Notes under the pieces: model-generated
What the model was told of the DNA's origin: nothing
Database searches by the model: none
What the model saw: the letters and a program-made list of their open reading frames with translations, nothing else
Part shown: positions 30,194-41,912 of the stretch, piece by piece
Layout: the number at the start of each line of letters is the position of its first letter
How positions within the stretch are numbered: the stretch's first letter is position 1
Assembly: GCA_027493935.1 (NCBI GenBank)
Contig: JAOSJV010000001.1
Location: 1,736,001 to 1,800,000, forward strand
DNA length: 64,000 nucleotides
From: Burkholderiales bacterium
GTDB lineage: Bacteria; Pseudomonadota; Gammaproteobacteria; Burkholderiales; SG8-39
Reading direction: 5' to 3'
Program-made: the position numbers and the translations under genes

Positions 30194-31498
30194 ATGCCGG
30201 AAGGCTCGACGAGGAAGGTGCCGCGCAAGGCCGAACGTGGCGAAGCGCTGCCGGCGACGGCGAGCGCACCGACGCCGGCCATGCCGATCTTCCGGGTGTT
30301 CGTGCCGTTCGCGTGCGGCTACTACCTGTCGTACCTCTATCGCACGATCAACGCAGTCATCTCGCCCGACCTGGTACGCGATCTCGCGCTCGACGCGGGC
30401 CAGCTCGGTCTGCTGACCAGCACCTACTTTCTCGCGTTCGGCCTCTTTCAGCTGCCGCTCGGGATCCTGCTCGATCGGTTCGGTCCGCGCCGCGTGGACG
30501 CCGCGCTGCTCGCGGTCGCCGGCTTGGGCGCGCTCGTGTTCGCGCTGAGCCGCGATTTCGCCGGGCTGGTCCTCGCCCGGGCGCTGATCGGCTTCGGCGT
30601 GTCGGCCGCGCTGATGGCCTCGATCAAGGCCTTCACGCTGTGGTTCGCGCTTTCGCGCCTCGCCTCGCTGAACGGCTGGGTGATGGCGATCGGCGGGCTT
30701 GGCGCGCTTTCGGCCTCGGTTCCGGTCGAGGCGGCGCTGCGGTTCACCGACTGGCGCGGGGTGTTCGAGGTCCTGGCGGCGCTCACGCTGCTTGCCGCGG
30801 GGGCGATTCTGTATCTGGTGCCCGAGCGCGCGGCGCCCGCCGGCGGCGAGCGGCTCGGCGCGATGCTGCGCGGCGTCGCTGGGATCTTCGGCGACGCCGG
30901 ATTCTGGCGCATCGCCGTGATCTGCATGGCGGTGCAGGCGACCTTCCTGTCGGTGGCCGGCCTGTGGGTCGGGCCGTGGCTGTACGACGTGGCCGCCCTG
31001 CCGCGCGGCACCGTGGCGACCTACCTGCTCGTCTTCGCGGTGGCGATGACTGCCGGGTTTGCGTTCTTCGGCACCGCGGCCGACCGCCTGGAGTCCGCCG
31101 GCTGGGGCGCCGAGCGCCTCTTCGTGCTGGGCGCGGCGGTGTCGACCGCCGGCTTGGCGCTCGTCGCGCTGGGCGTGACCCGCGCTGCGCTGGCGATCTG
31201 GATCGTCGTCTATTTCTCCAGCCCGGCCGGTGCGCTCTCCTACGCGATACTCTCGCGCCGCTATCCGAGCGCGCAGGGCGGGCGCGTCAACACCGCGCTC
31301 AACTTCCTGGTGTTCGCCGCCGCGTTCGCCGCGCAGTGGGGCATCGGCGCCATCGTGAATCTCTGGCCGGCGGCGGACGGCGTCTATCCGCTCGCCGCCT
31401 TCCGCGCCGCGTTCGGCGCCTGCGTGGCGCTGGAGGTCGCTGCGCTCGCGTGGTGGCTCGCGCCGCGGCGTGCCGCCACCCGCCGGCGGGGCGACTGA
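30194..31498 (+). CDS. MFS transporter
   Basis: The protein is a 434-residue major facilitator with twelve predicted membrane helices and a charged 30-residue N-terminal leader. The loop between helices 2 and 3 reads GILLDRFGPRRVDAALL, the MFS signature (GxxxDRxGxR). It is related to the broad nitrate/sugar-phosphate/unknown MFS group; substrate not predictable. GGGGGGAGGGGAG precedes the ATG. It is divergent from the protease gene and is followed by greB after 41 bases. The frame is intact. Confidence 0.82.
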   Translation: MPEGSTRKVPRKAERGEALPATASAPTPAMPIFRVFVPFACGYYLSYLYRTINAVISPDLVRDLALDAGQLGLLTSTYFLAFGLFQLPLGILLDRFGPRRVDAALLAVAGLGALVFALSRDFAGLVLARALIGFGVSAALMASIKAFTLWFALSRLASLNGWVMAIGGLGALSASVPVEAALRFTDWRGVFEVLAALTLLAAGAILYLVPERAAPAGGERLGAMLRGVAGIFGDAGFWRIAVICMAVQATFLSVAGLWVGPWLYDVAALPRGTVATYLLVFAVAMTAGFAFFGTAADRLESAGWGAERLFVLGAAVSTAGLALVALGVTRAALAIWIVVYFSSPAGALSYAILSRRYPSAQGGRVNTALNFLVFAAAFAAQWGIGAIVNLWPAADGVYPLAAFRAAFGACVALEVAALAWWLAPRRAATRRRGD

Positions 31499-31539
31499 GA
31501 TGTCGCCATGGTGAGGGTTGGGCGCGTCAGGCAGGGACG

Positions 31540-32112
31540 GTGAGCAAGGGCTTCGTTCGCGATTCCGACCGCGCCTCCGGCGAGCTCCCCGACGGCGACG
31601 GCCCCGGGGACGGCACGCCCGAAGCGCGGTCGCGGGCGAAGAACTACATCACGCCTGCCGGCCACGCCCGGCTGCGCGATGAGTTCAAGCGGCTCTGGGA
31701 GCTCGAGCGGCCGGAGCTGGTGAGGACGATCGCCTGGGCGGCGTCGAACGGCGACCGTTCGGAGAACGCGGACTACATCTACAGCAAGCGCCGCCTGCGC
31801 GAGATCGATCGACGCATCCGGTTCCTCTCGAAGCGCCTGGAGCTCGCCGAGATCGTCGATCCGCTGCAGCGCGACGAGTGCGACCGCGCGTACTTCGGCG
31901 CGACGGTCACCGTCCGCTCGGCGGGCGAGACGCGGGAGGTCGCGATCGTCGGCGTGGACGAGGTCGACCCGTCGCGCGGACGCGTCTCCTGGGCCGCGCC
32001 GATCGCGCGGGCGCTGCTCGGCGCCCGCGCGGGCGACGCCGTGACGCTGCGTACGCCGGCCGGTGTCGAGGAGCTCGAAGTCGTCGACGTCCGCTATGTG
32101 CGGCTCGATTAG
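31540..32112 (+). CDS. greB: Transcription elongation factor GreB
   Basis: GreB rescues backtracked RNA polymerase by stimulating transcript cleavage. It is 190 residues from GTG 31540 (MSKGFVRDSD), preceded by CAGGGA. After an acidic, Gly-rich N-terminal stretch, the coiled coil contains the GreB signature WAASNGDRSENADYIYSKRRLREIDRRIRFL; the acidic tip residues of the catalytic loop (D and E in NGDRSENADY) are present. The C-terminal FKBP-like domain ends VDVRYVRLD. The N-terminal extension is longer than in E. coli GreB. Confidence 0.93.
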   Translation: MSKGFVRDSDRASGELPDGDGPGDGTPEARSRAKNYITPAGHARLRDEFKRLWELERPELVRTIAWAASNGDRSENADYIYSKRRLREIDRRIRFLSKRLELAEIVDPLQRDECDRAYFGATVTVRSAGETREVAIVGVDEVDPSRGRVSWAAPIARALLGARAGDAVTLRTPAGVEELEVVDVRYVRLD

Positions 32113-32179
32113 GGCGTCGCGGCAGCGGGTCGTCACCAGCGCGCAGGCGGGATCCGGCCGCGCGGCGGACGCGCGGGCA

Positions 32180-34936
32180 TCAGTTTGACGGTGCGTCTCG
32201 CGGCGTGCCGGCGAGACGGGTGAAGTCGCCGGCTTTCACCTCGGTCAGGTTTCCGACCTTAAGGCGACGCCGTAGCGCGTCGCGGATCTCGTCGGGCGTG
32301 AGTGCCGCGATGCGCGCCTCGAAGTCGATGTCCCAGGCGAACGTGCGGCCGAGCTCGAGGTAGCGGCTCAGGCGCGCGGCGAGCGCGGCGTCGGAGTTGC
32401 GCGCGAGATGGCGGCGCTGAGCAGGCCCTTCTTGGCGTTCTCGACCTCCTCGGCGGTGAAGCCCTCCTCGAGCGCGCGTCGGATCTCCTCGCGCACGGCC
32501 TGCTCGAGCTTTGCCCGATTCTGCGGCGCGTAAATCGCGCTGATCCCGAACGCGCCGACCGCGTCGTGCGAGCCGGCGGTCAGCCACGAGCCGACGCTGT
32601 AGGAGAGGCCGTCGGTCTCGCGGATGCGGCGCCAGAGCCGCGAGTCGGACGAGCCGCCGAGCAGGTAGTTGCCGAGCACCAGCGCCGCAAAATCCGCATC
32701 GTCGTCGCGCAGCTCCAGGTTGAGTCCGGCGCGGTAGACCGCGTTGGCCTTGTCCGGCGTTTCGATCACGCGGTCGATCGGCGGCGCATCGAAGTGGCGG
32801 GCCGGGATGCGCGCGTACGGCGCTGGCGTCTCCCACTCGCCGAACAGCCGGGTAGCGAGCGGCGCGATCTCGGCCGGATCGAAGTCACCCACCACGGCGA
32901 GCTCGCTGTGCGAGGCACCGAGGAAGTCGGCGTGACAGCGGCGTACGTCCTCGAGCGTGACGGCGCGGAGCTGCGCGGCGCGCTCGTCGAGCGTCGGCGT
33001 GTAGCGCCAGTGCCCGGACGGGTAGGGCGCGAGGTGGCGATCGATCGCGAGCTCGGCGAGCGCCGCCGGATCGCTGCGCTGGCCGTCGAGCGAAGTGAGG
33101 AGGGACTGCTTCACCTGCGCGAACTCGCTCTCGGGGAACGACGGCTCGCGCAGCATCTCGGCGACGAGCTTGAGGGTCTCGGCGAGGTTATCGCGCACGG
33201 TGTCGATCGTGGCGCCATCGGTGCCGACGCTCACGTTCGCGCGCAGCCGGTCGAGCGCGTCGCGCAGCTCCGCGCGGCTGCGGTGCCGCGTGCCGCGCGA
33301 CAGCATGGCGCTCGCGATCGAGCACGCGGTGCTGCGGCCGATGGTGCTCTGCTCGTCGCCCCAGCGCAATACCAGCGTGGCGTTCACCTTGCCGCCGCGG
33401 GTGCGCTTGGGCAGCATCGCGAGCTTCATTCCGCCGGGGAGCGCCTCGCGGACGAGCCGTGCCTCGAGGTTCTCCGGTTTCGGATCAGAAGGCCTCGCCG
33501 GCCGCGACGTCGCCCGCATCGGCAAGCTCCTTGAGCATGGCCGGGACGTCCGGCGCCGCCGGAACGACAACGCGATCGGGCTGGTCGCGCGGCACGAAGA
33601 TCCCGAGCGTGCGGTTGGCCGGACGCAGGTACTTGACCGCCGCCGCCTGCACCTCTTCGCGGGTGACCTGGGCGACGCGATCGCGGAACCAGAACAAGAG
33701 CCGCCAGTCGCCCATTGCCACGAATTCGGACAGCGTGATGGCGAGCGCGCGCGAATTCGACAGCAGGTCCTCGATGTCGTTCTGGATCTTCCGGCGCGCG
33801 CGCTCGACTTCGGCGTCGGTGATCGGCTGAGCGGCGAAACCCTCGACCACACCGAGCAGCGTGTCGCGCGCCGCGTCGAGCGACTGCTGCCTGCTGAGCG
33901 CCGCGCCGAAGTAGACCGATCCCGCCTCGCGCGTCTGCCGGCTGTTGCCGAACGTCGCGGTCGCCTTGCCCGGCTCCACCAGCGCCGTGTGCAGCCGGCC
34001 CGAAGGCTGCTGCGTCAGGGCAAGGGTCAGCAGCTCGACCGCCGCGAACTCGGGATGGGTGCCGGGCGGCGCGTGGTACATGGCGCTCACGAGCTGGACG
34101 TCGCCGACGCGGCGCAGCACGACCTGGCGCTCGCCGTCCTGCGGCGGCTCGACGGTGTAGGTCCTCACGAGCCGGCGCGATGGCCGTGGAATCGCGCCGA
34201 AGGTGTCGACGACGAGCTCCAGCGCCCGCTGCGGCTCGAACCGTCCGGCGATCACGAGCGTGGCGTTGTCGGGCTGGTAGTAGCGTCGGTAGAACGCCTG
34301 CAGCCGCTCGATCGGGACGTTCTCGATGTCCGAGCGCGTGCCGATGACCGAGCGCCCGTAGTTGTGCCAGTGGTAGGCGGTTCCGATCATGCGGTCGCGC
34401 AACAGCCCGAACGGGCTGTTCTCGCCCGATTCGAATTCGTTGCGCACCACCGTCATCTCGCTCTCGAGGTCGGCTTTGGACACGTGCGAGTGGACCATCC
34501 GGTCGGCCTCGAGCGCGAGCATGGCCGCGAGGTTGTCCTCGCTCGCGGGGAAGGTCCCGAAGTAGTTGGTCCGGTCGAACGACGTCGTGCCGTTGTAGCG
34601 CACGCCGCGCTTCATGAATTCGCCCTTGATGTTGGGATGGCGCGGCGTGCCCTTGAACAGCATGTGCTCGAGCAGGTGCGCCATGCCGCGCTCGCCGTAG
34701 TCCTCGTGGCGCGAGCCGACCAGGTAGGTCACGTTGACCGTGATCGTGTCCTGCGAGGCGTCCGGCGCGAGCAGCACTTGCAGCCCGTTCGGCAACCGGA
34801 ACTCGGTGATGCCGGCTACGGTGGGGCCCTGGGCGGTGCCGGCGGGCGGCACGGCAGCCGCGCCCGCGTCAAGCGGGACCAGCGCGGCGGCGAGAAAAAG
34901 GACGAATGCGCGGATCGTCCGGCGGGATCGTTTCAT
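32180..34936 (-). CDS. Secreted two-lobed M16 zinc peptidase (two frame breaks)
   Basis: This is a pitrilysin/insulinase family peptidase of about 919 residues with two M16 halves in one chain. A signal peptide is seen (MKRSRRTIRAFVLFLAAALV, cleavage near AGA). The inverted zinc motif HLLEH lies in GMAHLLEHMLFKGT of the first half. An extra base at 33487 breaks the frame after GEAF; correcting it gives DPKPENLEARLVREAL. A missing base near 32405-32410 breaks it again before ARNSDAALAARLSRYLELG. The second half has no HxxEH motif, as expected for the inactive lobe. It is convergent with greB. Substrate unknown; periplasmic peptide degradation is likely. Confidence 0.85.
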
Positions 34937-35248
34937 TGCGGTGGTCTCGCTCCGGCGGGGGTCGCTGGAACGCGATTCTAACCGGTCAGGCGGCCGGGAC
35001 CGCGCGCGCGACGCGGGGGACGGGCATTCCAGGCAGGCGGGTCGCAATGATGCTGTGGACAGGGCCGCGACGAGAACTGCCACGACGGCGAGGGTCGGGT
35101 TCGGATCGCCGCCGGGGCCGCCGGGCATTGCCCCGCCCGCAGCCATCCCGGGCGCCGCGCCCACTCGCCGCGAGTGTGCAAACTCGAGCACGCTCAGACG
35201 CTTGGACGCGTTGCTTCGAGCCGCATCCCTCTGATCTAATGTCGCGCT
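34937..35248. other. Gene-free gap between divergent M16 and kinase genes
   Basis: This 312-base stretch separates the two divergent starts. I see no convincing gene. A weak sigma70-like promoter for the kinase may lie at 35211-35240 (TTGCTT, 18 bases, TCTAAT). Confidence 0.5.
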
Positions 35249-38200
35249 ATGATCGGCCTGCCGCAGCCCGCCGCAGACACGGACACGGCGCCCGCTCTCG
35301 CGTGGCGCGCGAGCCCGCTCCTGCGGCATCCGGCGATCGCCATGGTCGCGGCCTGCGCGTTGGTCGCGCTCGTGTGGACAGCGGTGCTGGCGTCGGTGTC
35401 GGCCGGCCAAGCCGGCGCCGCAGCGATGGACACGCTGGCGGTCGTTCCCGCCGCGATCGTGTCGCTCGCGCTGCTGGTTGCGGGATGGATCGGGTGGCGC
35501 TGGCTCGCCCAGTCGGCTCGCGCGAGTGAAGTACTCGGCGCGCGCGAGCTGCCGCGCGGTGCGGTCGGCTGGCGAGCGCAGCTCGCTGCGATCGACACCC
35601 TGTGCGAAAGCCACGCGCATCTGCGTGCGCTGCTTGACGCGATGGACCAGGGACTCGTGCTGCGCGGCGTGCCCGACGCCCGGCTGCTCTTCTGCAACCG
35701 CTCCGCCACGCGCATCCTCGGCGCCGAGCCGGACCCGGCCGGCGATTGGGCGGCGCCGACGGCCGGCTGGCGGGCGTTCGACGAGGCCGGTCGGGCGCTC
35801 GATCCGGGAATGCTGCCGATCGCAGACACTGCCCACGGCGGCGAGCCGAGCGGCAACGGCGTCACGCGGATTGTGCGCGTCGACGGCTCCGAGGTCTGGC
35901 TTTCCTCGAAATCGACCCCGCTGTTCCGCCTCGGCGAGTCGCGGCACCATGCGGTGCTCACCACGTTCGGCGACGTGACTTCGCTCAAGAAGGCCGAGAT
36001 CGTCGCGCGCGATGCGTGGCACGCGCTCGAGACGCTGGTCGACGACGTCGACGGCGCGGTCTATCGCGTGCAATGGGGCGATACGCCGCGGGCGCTCTAC
36101 GTGAGCGAGGGCATCGAGCGCCTCACCGGACGGCGCGCGGAGGATCTCTTGCGCGGCCGCGCACTCTATCGCGAGCAGGTCATCGCCGGGCTGGAGGACC
36201 GCGCACGCCTGGACGCTGCGGTGACCGACGCGATCCGCACCGGCGGCCGCTACGAGATCGAGTATCGCATCCGCCACGCGGACGGAACGCTGCGATGGAT
36301 GCTCGACCGGGGCCGCGCCGTCGGCGACCGGGCGGGCGCGCCGGTGGTCGAGGGCCTGGTTACCGATATCACGGCGCGCAAAGCCGTGGAGGAGAGCCTG
36401 CGCGCGCGCTCCGAGCAGCTGCAGGCGATCCTCGACGGCATCGACCAGGGGCTCACGCTGTGCGACGCGGACGGCCGGCTGGCCGTATGGAACCGGCGTT
36501 TCCCGGAGCTGTGGGGTCTGCCGGCGGAGTCGATGCGCGAAGGCGTGACGACGGAGGAGATCCTGCGGCTGCTCGCTGCGAACGGCGAGTACGGCCCGGA
36601 GCACCCGCAGCGCCGAGTGCGCGAGCGGCTGGCGCGCATGGACGGTGCGCAGACGTCGGTCCACGAATGGGTGCGGCCGAACGGCGCCGTGCTGGAGATG
36701 AGCCAGAGGCCCACGCCGTCGGGCGGGCTCGTGCGAGTGCACACGGACATAACCGAACGGCGCCGGGCCGAAGCGGCGTTGCGCGAGAGCGAGAGCCGCT
36801 ACCGGACGCTGTTTGACGCGAACCCGAGCCCGATGCTCGTCTTTGACGCCGATTCATACGAGATTCTCGCGGTGAACCAGGCGGCGCTAGACGAGTATGG
36901 CTACAGCCGCGAGGAGTTCCTCGGCATGAGGCTCGCCGATCTGCACGATCCGGCGGAGTGGCAGCGGGTCCTGACCGACAGCCGCTCCCGGAAGGAGGAG
37001 GCGCGGCTGGTGCTCGACCTGCGGCATCGGCGCAAGGACGGCAGCGAGCTGGAGGTCGTGGTGCGCTCGCGTCCGCACGTGCTCGGCGGCCGCAACGCGC
37101 GCATCGCGCTGGTGCACGACGTGAGCGCGCGCAAGCGCGCCGAGCACGTCCTCGCGTCGAAGAACGCACAGCTCGAGGCGATCCTGGAGAACATGGCGCA
37201 GGGCGTTTCGATGTGGGACGCGAACCTGCGGCTGATCGCCTGGAACGACCGCCACGAGCAGATCTTCCGCTTCGCCAAGGGGTTCCTGAAGCCGAGCTTG
37301 CCGTTCGCCGACCTCTGCCGCGCGATGGCCGCGCGCGGCGATTTCGGCCCGGGGGACCCGAACGGTCGCGCCGGGGTGCTCGTCGCGCAGATGGCGCGCC
37401 GGGAGCCAAACCTCTACGAGGTCACGCTGGCCGACGGGCGCACGCTCGAGGTCCGCTCTGCGCCGCTGGAGGACGGTGGAACGCTGTGCACGATTTCGAA
37501 CGTCACCGATTGGCGGCGCGCCGAGCTGGCGATCCGGCGCAAGTCCGCCGAGCTCGAGTCGCTGCTCGACAGCATGGTCGACGGCGTCGTCATGCTCGAC
37601 GCCGCGCTGCGCGTCGCCGCCTGGAACCGGCGCTACCGCGAGCTCTTCGGTATTCCCGAGGAAGCGGTGCACGCCGGCACGAGCTACGCCGAGCTCACGC
37701 GCTTCTACACCGGCCGGGCGGGAACTGGCGAGATCGACGTCGAGGAGATCGCGCGTCTGCGCGCGTCGGGCGCGCACGGCGGCATCGGGTACTCGCGTGA
37801 GCTGCACGGTCCGGAGGGGCGGATCGTCGACGTGCGCTCGATGCCGGTGCCGGGCGGCGGCACGCTGCGCACCTACACCGATATCACCGAGCGAAAGGCG
37901 GCCGAGGAGACGCTGCGCCGGCGCCGCGAGCTCGAATCGCTGATTCTCGCGATCTCCGCGCGCTTCATGGCGCTCAACCCGGAGGCGGCCGACCGCGCGG
38001 TGGAGGAGGCGCTCGCGCGCGTCGGAACCTTCGTCGGCGCCGACCGCTGCTTCGTCGCCGAGATCGACCAGGACGGCCGCCACTACACCCGCCGATTCGA
38101 GTGGTGCGCGACCGGCGTCGAGCCGGCGCCGCAGGCACGCCAGCGGTTGCCGCTCGAGGCGGCGCGGCCGGCGTGGACACCGCTGCTCGCCGGGGAGCCG

Positions 38201-41142
38201 TTCCAGCTCGCCCGCCGCGACGATCTGCCGCAGGGTGCCGAGGGGTGGCGTGCCGTGCTGCAGCAGGCCGGTACGCGGTCGATCGCAATAGTCCCGCTGG
38301 TGCTGAGCGGACGCACGGTGGGCTCGTTCGGGTTCGACGTGGTGCGCGCCGAGCGTACGTGGACCGAGGACGAGCTGCTGCTCTTCCGCGTCACCGCCGA
38401 CCTCATCGCGAGCGCTCTCGAGCGCAAGCGCGCCACCGCGGCGCTGCGCTTCCGCGCCGAGCTCGAGGAGCTGGTGCTCGCAGCCTCGACGCGGCTGATC
38501 AGTATGGCGCCCGAGGAAATCGACAGCGCGATCACCGGAGTGCTGGGTCTCGCCGGCGGCTTCCTCGGCTGGGATCGCGCCGCAGTCGTGCTTCTCGACC
38601 CCACGCGGACCTACCGGTACATGACTCACGAGTGGTGCGCCGAGGGTGTCGCGTCTTCGGCGCCGCAGCGCCGGCAGCCGGTGCCGGTGGCCGACTTCGC
38701 AGAGATCTGGCGCCAGGTGCTCGCGGGCGAGCCAGCCCAGCGCAACGTCGAGGATCTCGCGCCCAGTTCGGCGTTGCGCGCCGGATGGGGAGGCGGCCGG
38801 CGTACGCTCGAGCCTATCGCTGCCGCTCGCATCCGGCGGGCGCGTGATCGGGGCGATCTCGTTCGACGCATGTCGCGCGCCGCATCGTCTCAGCGAGGAG
38901 GAGGTCAGACTGACGCGCGTCATCGGCGACACGGTCGTCGGCGCGATGGAGCGCAAGGGCGCGCACGAGAGGCTCGCCTCGCGCCTCGCCCTCGAGCAAC
39001 TGATCCTCTCGATCTCCACGCGCTTCATAAACCTGCCCCCGGAGGCGCTCGACGCCGCGCTTGCCTCCGCGCTCGAGGAGGTCGCCACCTTCATCCACGC
39101 CGACCGCGGCCACGTCGACCTGCTCGATGCGACCGGCGAGCGCTACACCGTGCCCTATCAGTGGTGCGCGCCTGGCGTCGCGCCGGCGCCGCACCGCGCC
39201 GGGGAGCAGCTCACGCGCGGGCGCTATTCGTGGGACATCTTGCTCCGGGGCGAGATCCTGCTCGTGCGCAGCGCATGCGATCTGCGCGAGCCTGCCGCCG
39301 AATACCGGTCGTTGCTGGAGGCGGCCTCGATCCGGTCGCTGCTCGGCGTGCCGATGACGATCCAGGGGCGCGTCATCGGCGCGCTCGGCTTCGACATCGT
39401 GAACGGAGAGGAGCCGTGGAGCGAAGAGGCGCTGCCGCTGCTGCGCGTGGTGGCCGACATCTTCGCCGGCGCCATCGAGCGGCGTCGGCACCGCGCAGGC
39501 GCTCGCCGCGAGCGAGGCGATGCTGACCCGGACGAGCGCGATCGCCCGCGTCGGCGGCTGGGGGCTCGATCTCCCGCGCGGCGAGCTCTACTGGGGCGGC
39601 GAGGTGCGGCGGATCCTGGAAGTCGCACCCGACTATCGTCCGACGCCCGCGACCGCCGAGAGCTTCGTCGCGCCCGACGCACGCTCGACGCTGAATGCCG
39701 CCGTACGGCGGTGCGCGCGCCACGGCGAGCCGTTTGATCTCGAGCTTTCGGTCTCGACCGCCGCAGGACGCGCGCGGTGGGTGCGTATGCAGGGCGAGCC
39801 GGTATACCAGGCCGGCCGCGTGCGCGCGCTCGCCGGCGCGGTGCAGGATATCACCGATCGCAAGCACACCGAGCTCGCGCTGCAGGCGCGCATCGGCCTC
39901 GAGTCGCTGATCCTGGCGATCTCGACGCGCATGATCAATCTGCCGGCCGACCAGCTCGACGCTGCGGTCCTGAACGCGCTGCGCCAGGTCGGCGAGTTCC
40001 TCGGCGTCGACCGCGGCTACGTGAGCCTGCTCGACGAGACGCGCACCGTGTTCTCGACGCCCTACCAGTGGTACGCGCCGAGCGCTGGGCCGGCGGTACA
40101 CCGGCAGCAGCCGCAGCCGGTCGCGCGCTTCGCCTACGGGTGGAATCGCCTGCTCCGAGGCGAGGTGCACTGCGTGCACCACACGGCCGAGCTCCCGCGG
40201 GGCGAGGCGATCTACCGCGCGGCACTCGAGGAAGCCGGCATCGTTTCGATGTTGACCGTTCCGCTGATCGTCCGCGGCGAGGCGATCGGTGCAGTCGGCT
40301 TCGAGCGCCTGGGCGCGGGCAGCGATTGGGGCGAGGAGGTGCTGGTCCTGATGAAGGTCGTCGCCGACATCCTGGTCAATGCGATCGAGCGCGACCGGAC
40401 GCACGGCCAGGTGCGCAGGCTGAACGAGGAACTCGAACAGCGGGTGCGCGAGCGCACCGCACAGCTCGAAGCGACCAACGCCGAGCTCGAGTCTTTCTCG
40501 TACTCCGTGTCGCACGACTTGCGCGCGCCGCTGAGGCATATCGAGGGCTACAGTCGGATCCTCGAGCAGGAGCACGCGGCCGGGCTCGACGAGCAGGGTC
40601 GGCTTTTCCTCGGGCGCGTGCGCGCGGCAGTGGAGCGCATGGGGCAGCTCATCGACGATCTGCTCGCGCTGTCGCGGGTGACCCGCGCCGACGTGCGCAT
40701 CGAGGTGGTCGACCTATCGGCGCTCGCAACCGCGGTCGCGCAGGAGCTGTTCGCGAGCGAGCCCGGGCGCGGACACGAGTGGACGATCGAGCCCGGACTG
40801 CGCGCGAACGCGGACCGCCGGCTGATCATGATCGTGCTGCAGAACCTGCTTGGCAACGCATGGAAGTACACCCGGCATGCGCCGGTATCGCGGGTACGCT
40901 TCGGGCAGGCCGAGCGGGACGGCGGCCAGGCGTTCTTCGTCCGCGACAACGGTGCGGGTTTCGATCCGGCTTACGCCGGCAAGCTCTTCAAGCCGTTCCA
41001 GCGCTTGCACGGCGCCGAGGAGTTCGAGGGGACCGGTATAGGTCTTGCGACCATTCACCGCATCGTCGCGCGGCACGACGGCGCGGTGTGGGCGGAGGGC
41101 CGCCCGGGCGAGGGCGCGACGTTCTGGTTCCGGCTGCCCTGA
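35249..41142 (+). CDS. Giant multi-PAS/multi-GAF sensor histidine kinase (two frame breaks)
   Basis: A single gene of about 1,964 codons. Two membrane helices (residues 30-52 and 64-86) are followed by six PAS domains (about 105-890), three GAF domains (890-1063, 1070-1230, 1243-1413), a seventh PAS (1424-1540), a fourth GAF (1547-1717), a HisKA domain with the phospho-acceptor in SYSVSHDLRAPLRH and a HATPase_c domain (N box NLLGNAWKY, G1 DNGAGFD, G2 GTGIGLAT). There is no receiver domain. Extra bases near 38781 and 39490 break the frame; corrected frames fit well (AGVRSSLSLPL and TAQALAASEAML). The four GAFs share LxxLILxISTR starts and a YxWCAxG motif, so they arose by duplication. The response regulator next door is convergent and probably the partner. 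Signals unknown. Confidence 0.85.
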
Positions 41143-41159
41143 AGGCCCGGGACGCCGCC

Positions 41160-41603
41160 TCACGCCTCCGGCGGCCGCTCGTTCAGCACCAGCCAGAATT
41201 CGGCGACGCGGCGCAGCGCATCGACAAAATCGTCGAAGGCGGTCGGCTTCCTCACGTATGCGTTCGCGTTCAGGCCGAGCGCCGCCGCAACGTCGCGTGG
41301 CTCCACCGAGGTCGACAGCATGACTACCGGGACCAGCCGCGTACGCGGGTTGCTCCGGATGCGCTTCAGGACCTCGATGCCGTCGAGACGCGGCAGCTTG
41401 AGGTCGAGCAGCACCAGGGCCGGCACGGGGCGCGCCGCGGCGTCCAGCCCGTGCAGGCGTTCGAGCGCGGACTCGCCGTCGTGCGCCACCTCGACGCGGG
41501 CACCGAAGCCGCTTCGCGCGAACGCGCGCAGCGCGAGCGCCGCCTCGTCCGGGTCGTCCTCGACGAGCAACACGACAGCCCGATGGGCCGGGCCTGCGGC
41601 CAT
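41160..41603 (-). CDS. Rcp1-like single-domain response regulator
   Basis: This is a receiver-only protein of about 147 residues. LLVEDDPDEAALALRAF gives the acidic pocket, Asp67 in LLDLKLPRLDG is the phospho-acceptor, the switch Ser/Thr is in VVMLSTS, and the Lys is in AYVRKP. The ending FVDALRRVAEFWL is characteristic of the Rcp1/CheY-like group that pairs with PAS/GAF or phytochrome kinases. An in-frame start at 41681 would add 26 Ala/Pro-rich residues; I prefer 41603. It converges on the giant kinase with a 17-base gap, an arrangement that suggests a cognate pair. Confidence 0.85.
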   Translation of the reverse strand: MAAGPAHRAVVLLVEDDPDEAALALRAFARSGFGARVEVAHDGESALERLHGLDAAARPVPALVLLDLKLPRLDGIEVLKRIRSNPRTRLVPVVMLSTSVEPRDVAAALGLNANAYVRKPTAFDDFVDALRRVAEFWLVLNERPPEA

Positions 41604-41912
41604 CCGCTCCCCTACGACCTGTTCCGCCGCATCGGTTGCCGGCGGGGCGGCCGCCCGCGGCCCGGCGGCCTGCGGCCGCACGCCGGGCGACTTCCTGGTT
41701 GTCAGCGGTGCGCACCGCCACCGGCAATGACGGCGTCATCGTAGCGCGGCGCCGGCGGTCGCGTCTGTCAACAATTGTCACACGCCCCGAGCCGTCCGCC
41801 GGGGGCGTCCGCCGCGCCGTTCCGCGCGCGCGGAAACCGGGTGGGCCGGGGATTGAAACGCTCCGCGGGCGCCCGCATCTCGGCCCGGGTGGCCAAACCG
41901 GGGAGCGCGGCG
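41604..41912. other. Divergent regulatory gap before htpG
   Basis: This region of about 309 bases separates the divergent response regulator and htpG. I see no gene; the upstream extension of the regulator's frame covers its first 78 bases. ACAATTGT (41771-41778) is flanked by TGTCA repeats ten bases apart (41766 and 41776), which could be an operator. No clear sigma32 promoter is visible. Confidence 0.4.

Noticed and set aside
29662..32112. An 816-codon frame ending in GreB
   Set aside because: Only the last 190 codons match a family. The upstream part is out of frame with the MFS gene and antisense to the protease.
34978..35181. A 67-codon minus-strand frame between the M16 and kinase genes
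   Set aside because: Arg/Pro-rich, no ribosome-binding site, no recognisable motif.
35236..35988. Ser/Ala-rich minus-strand frame in the kinase gene
   Set aside because: Antisense shadow of the PAS-coding region; no domain.
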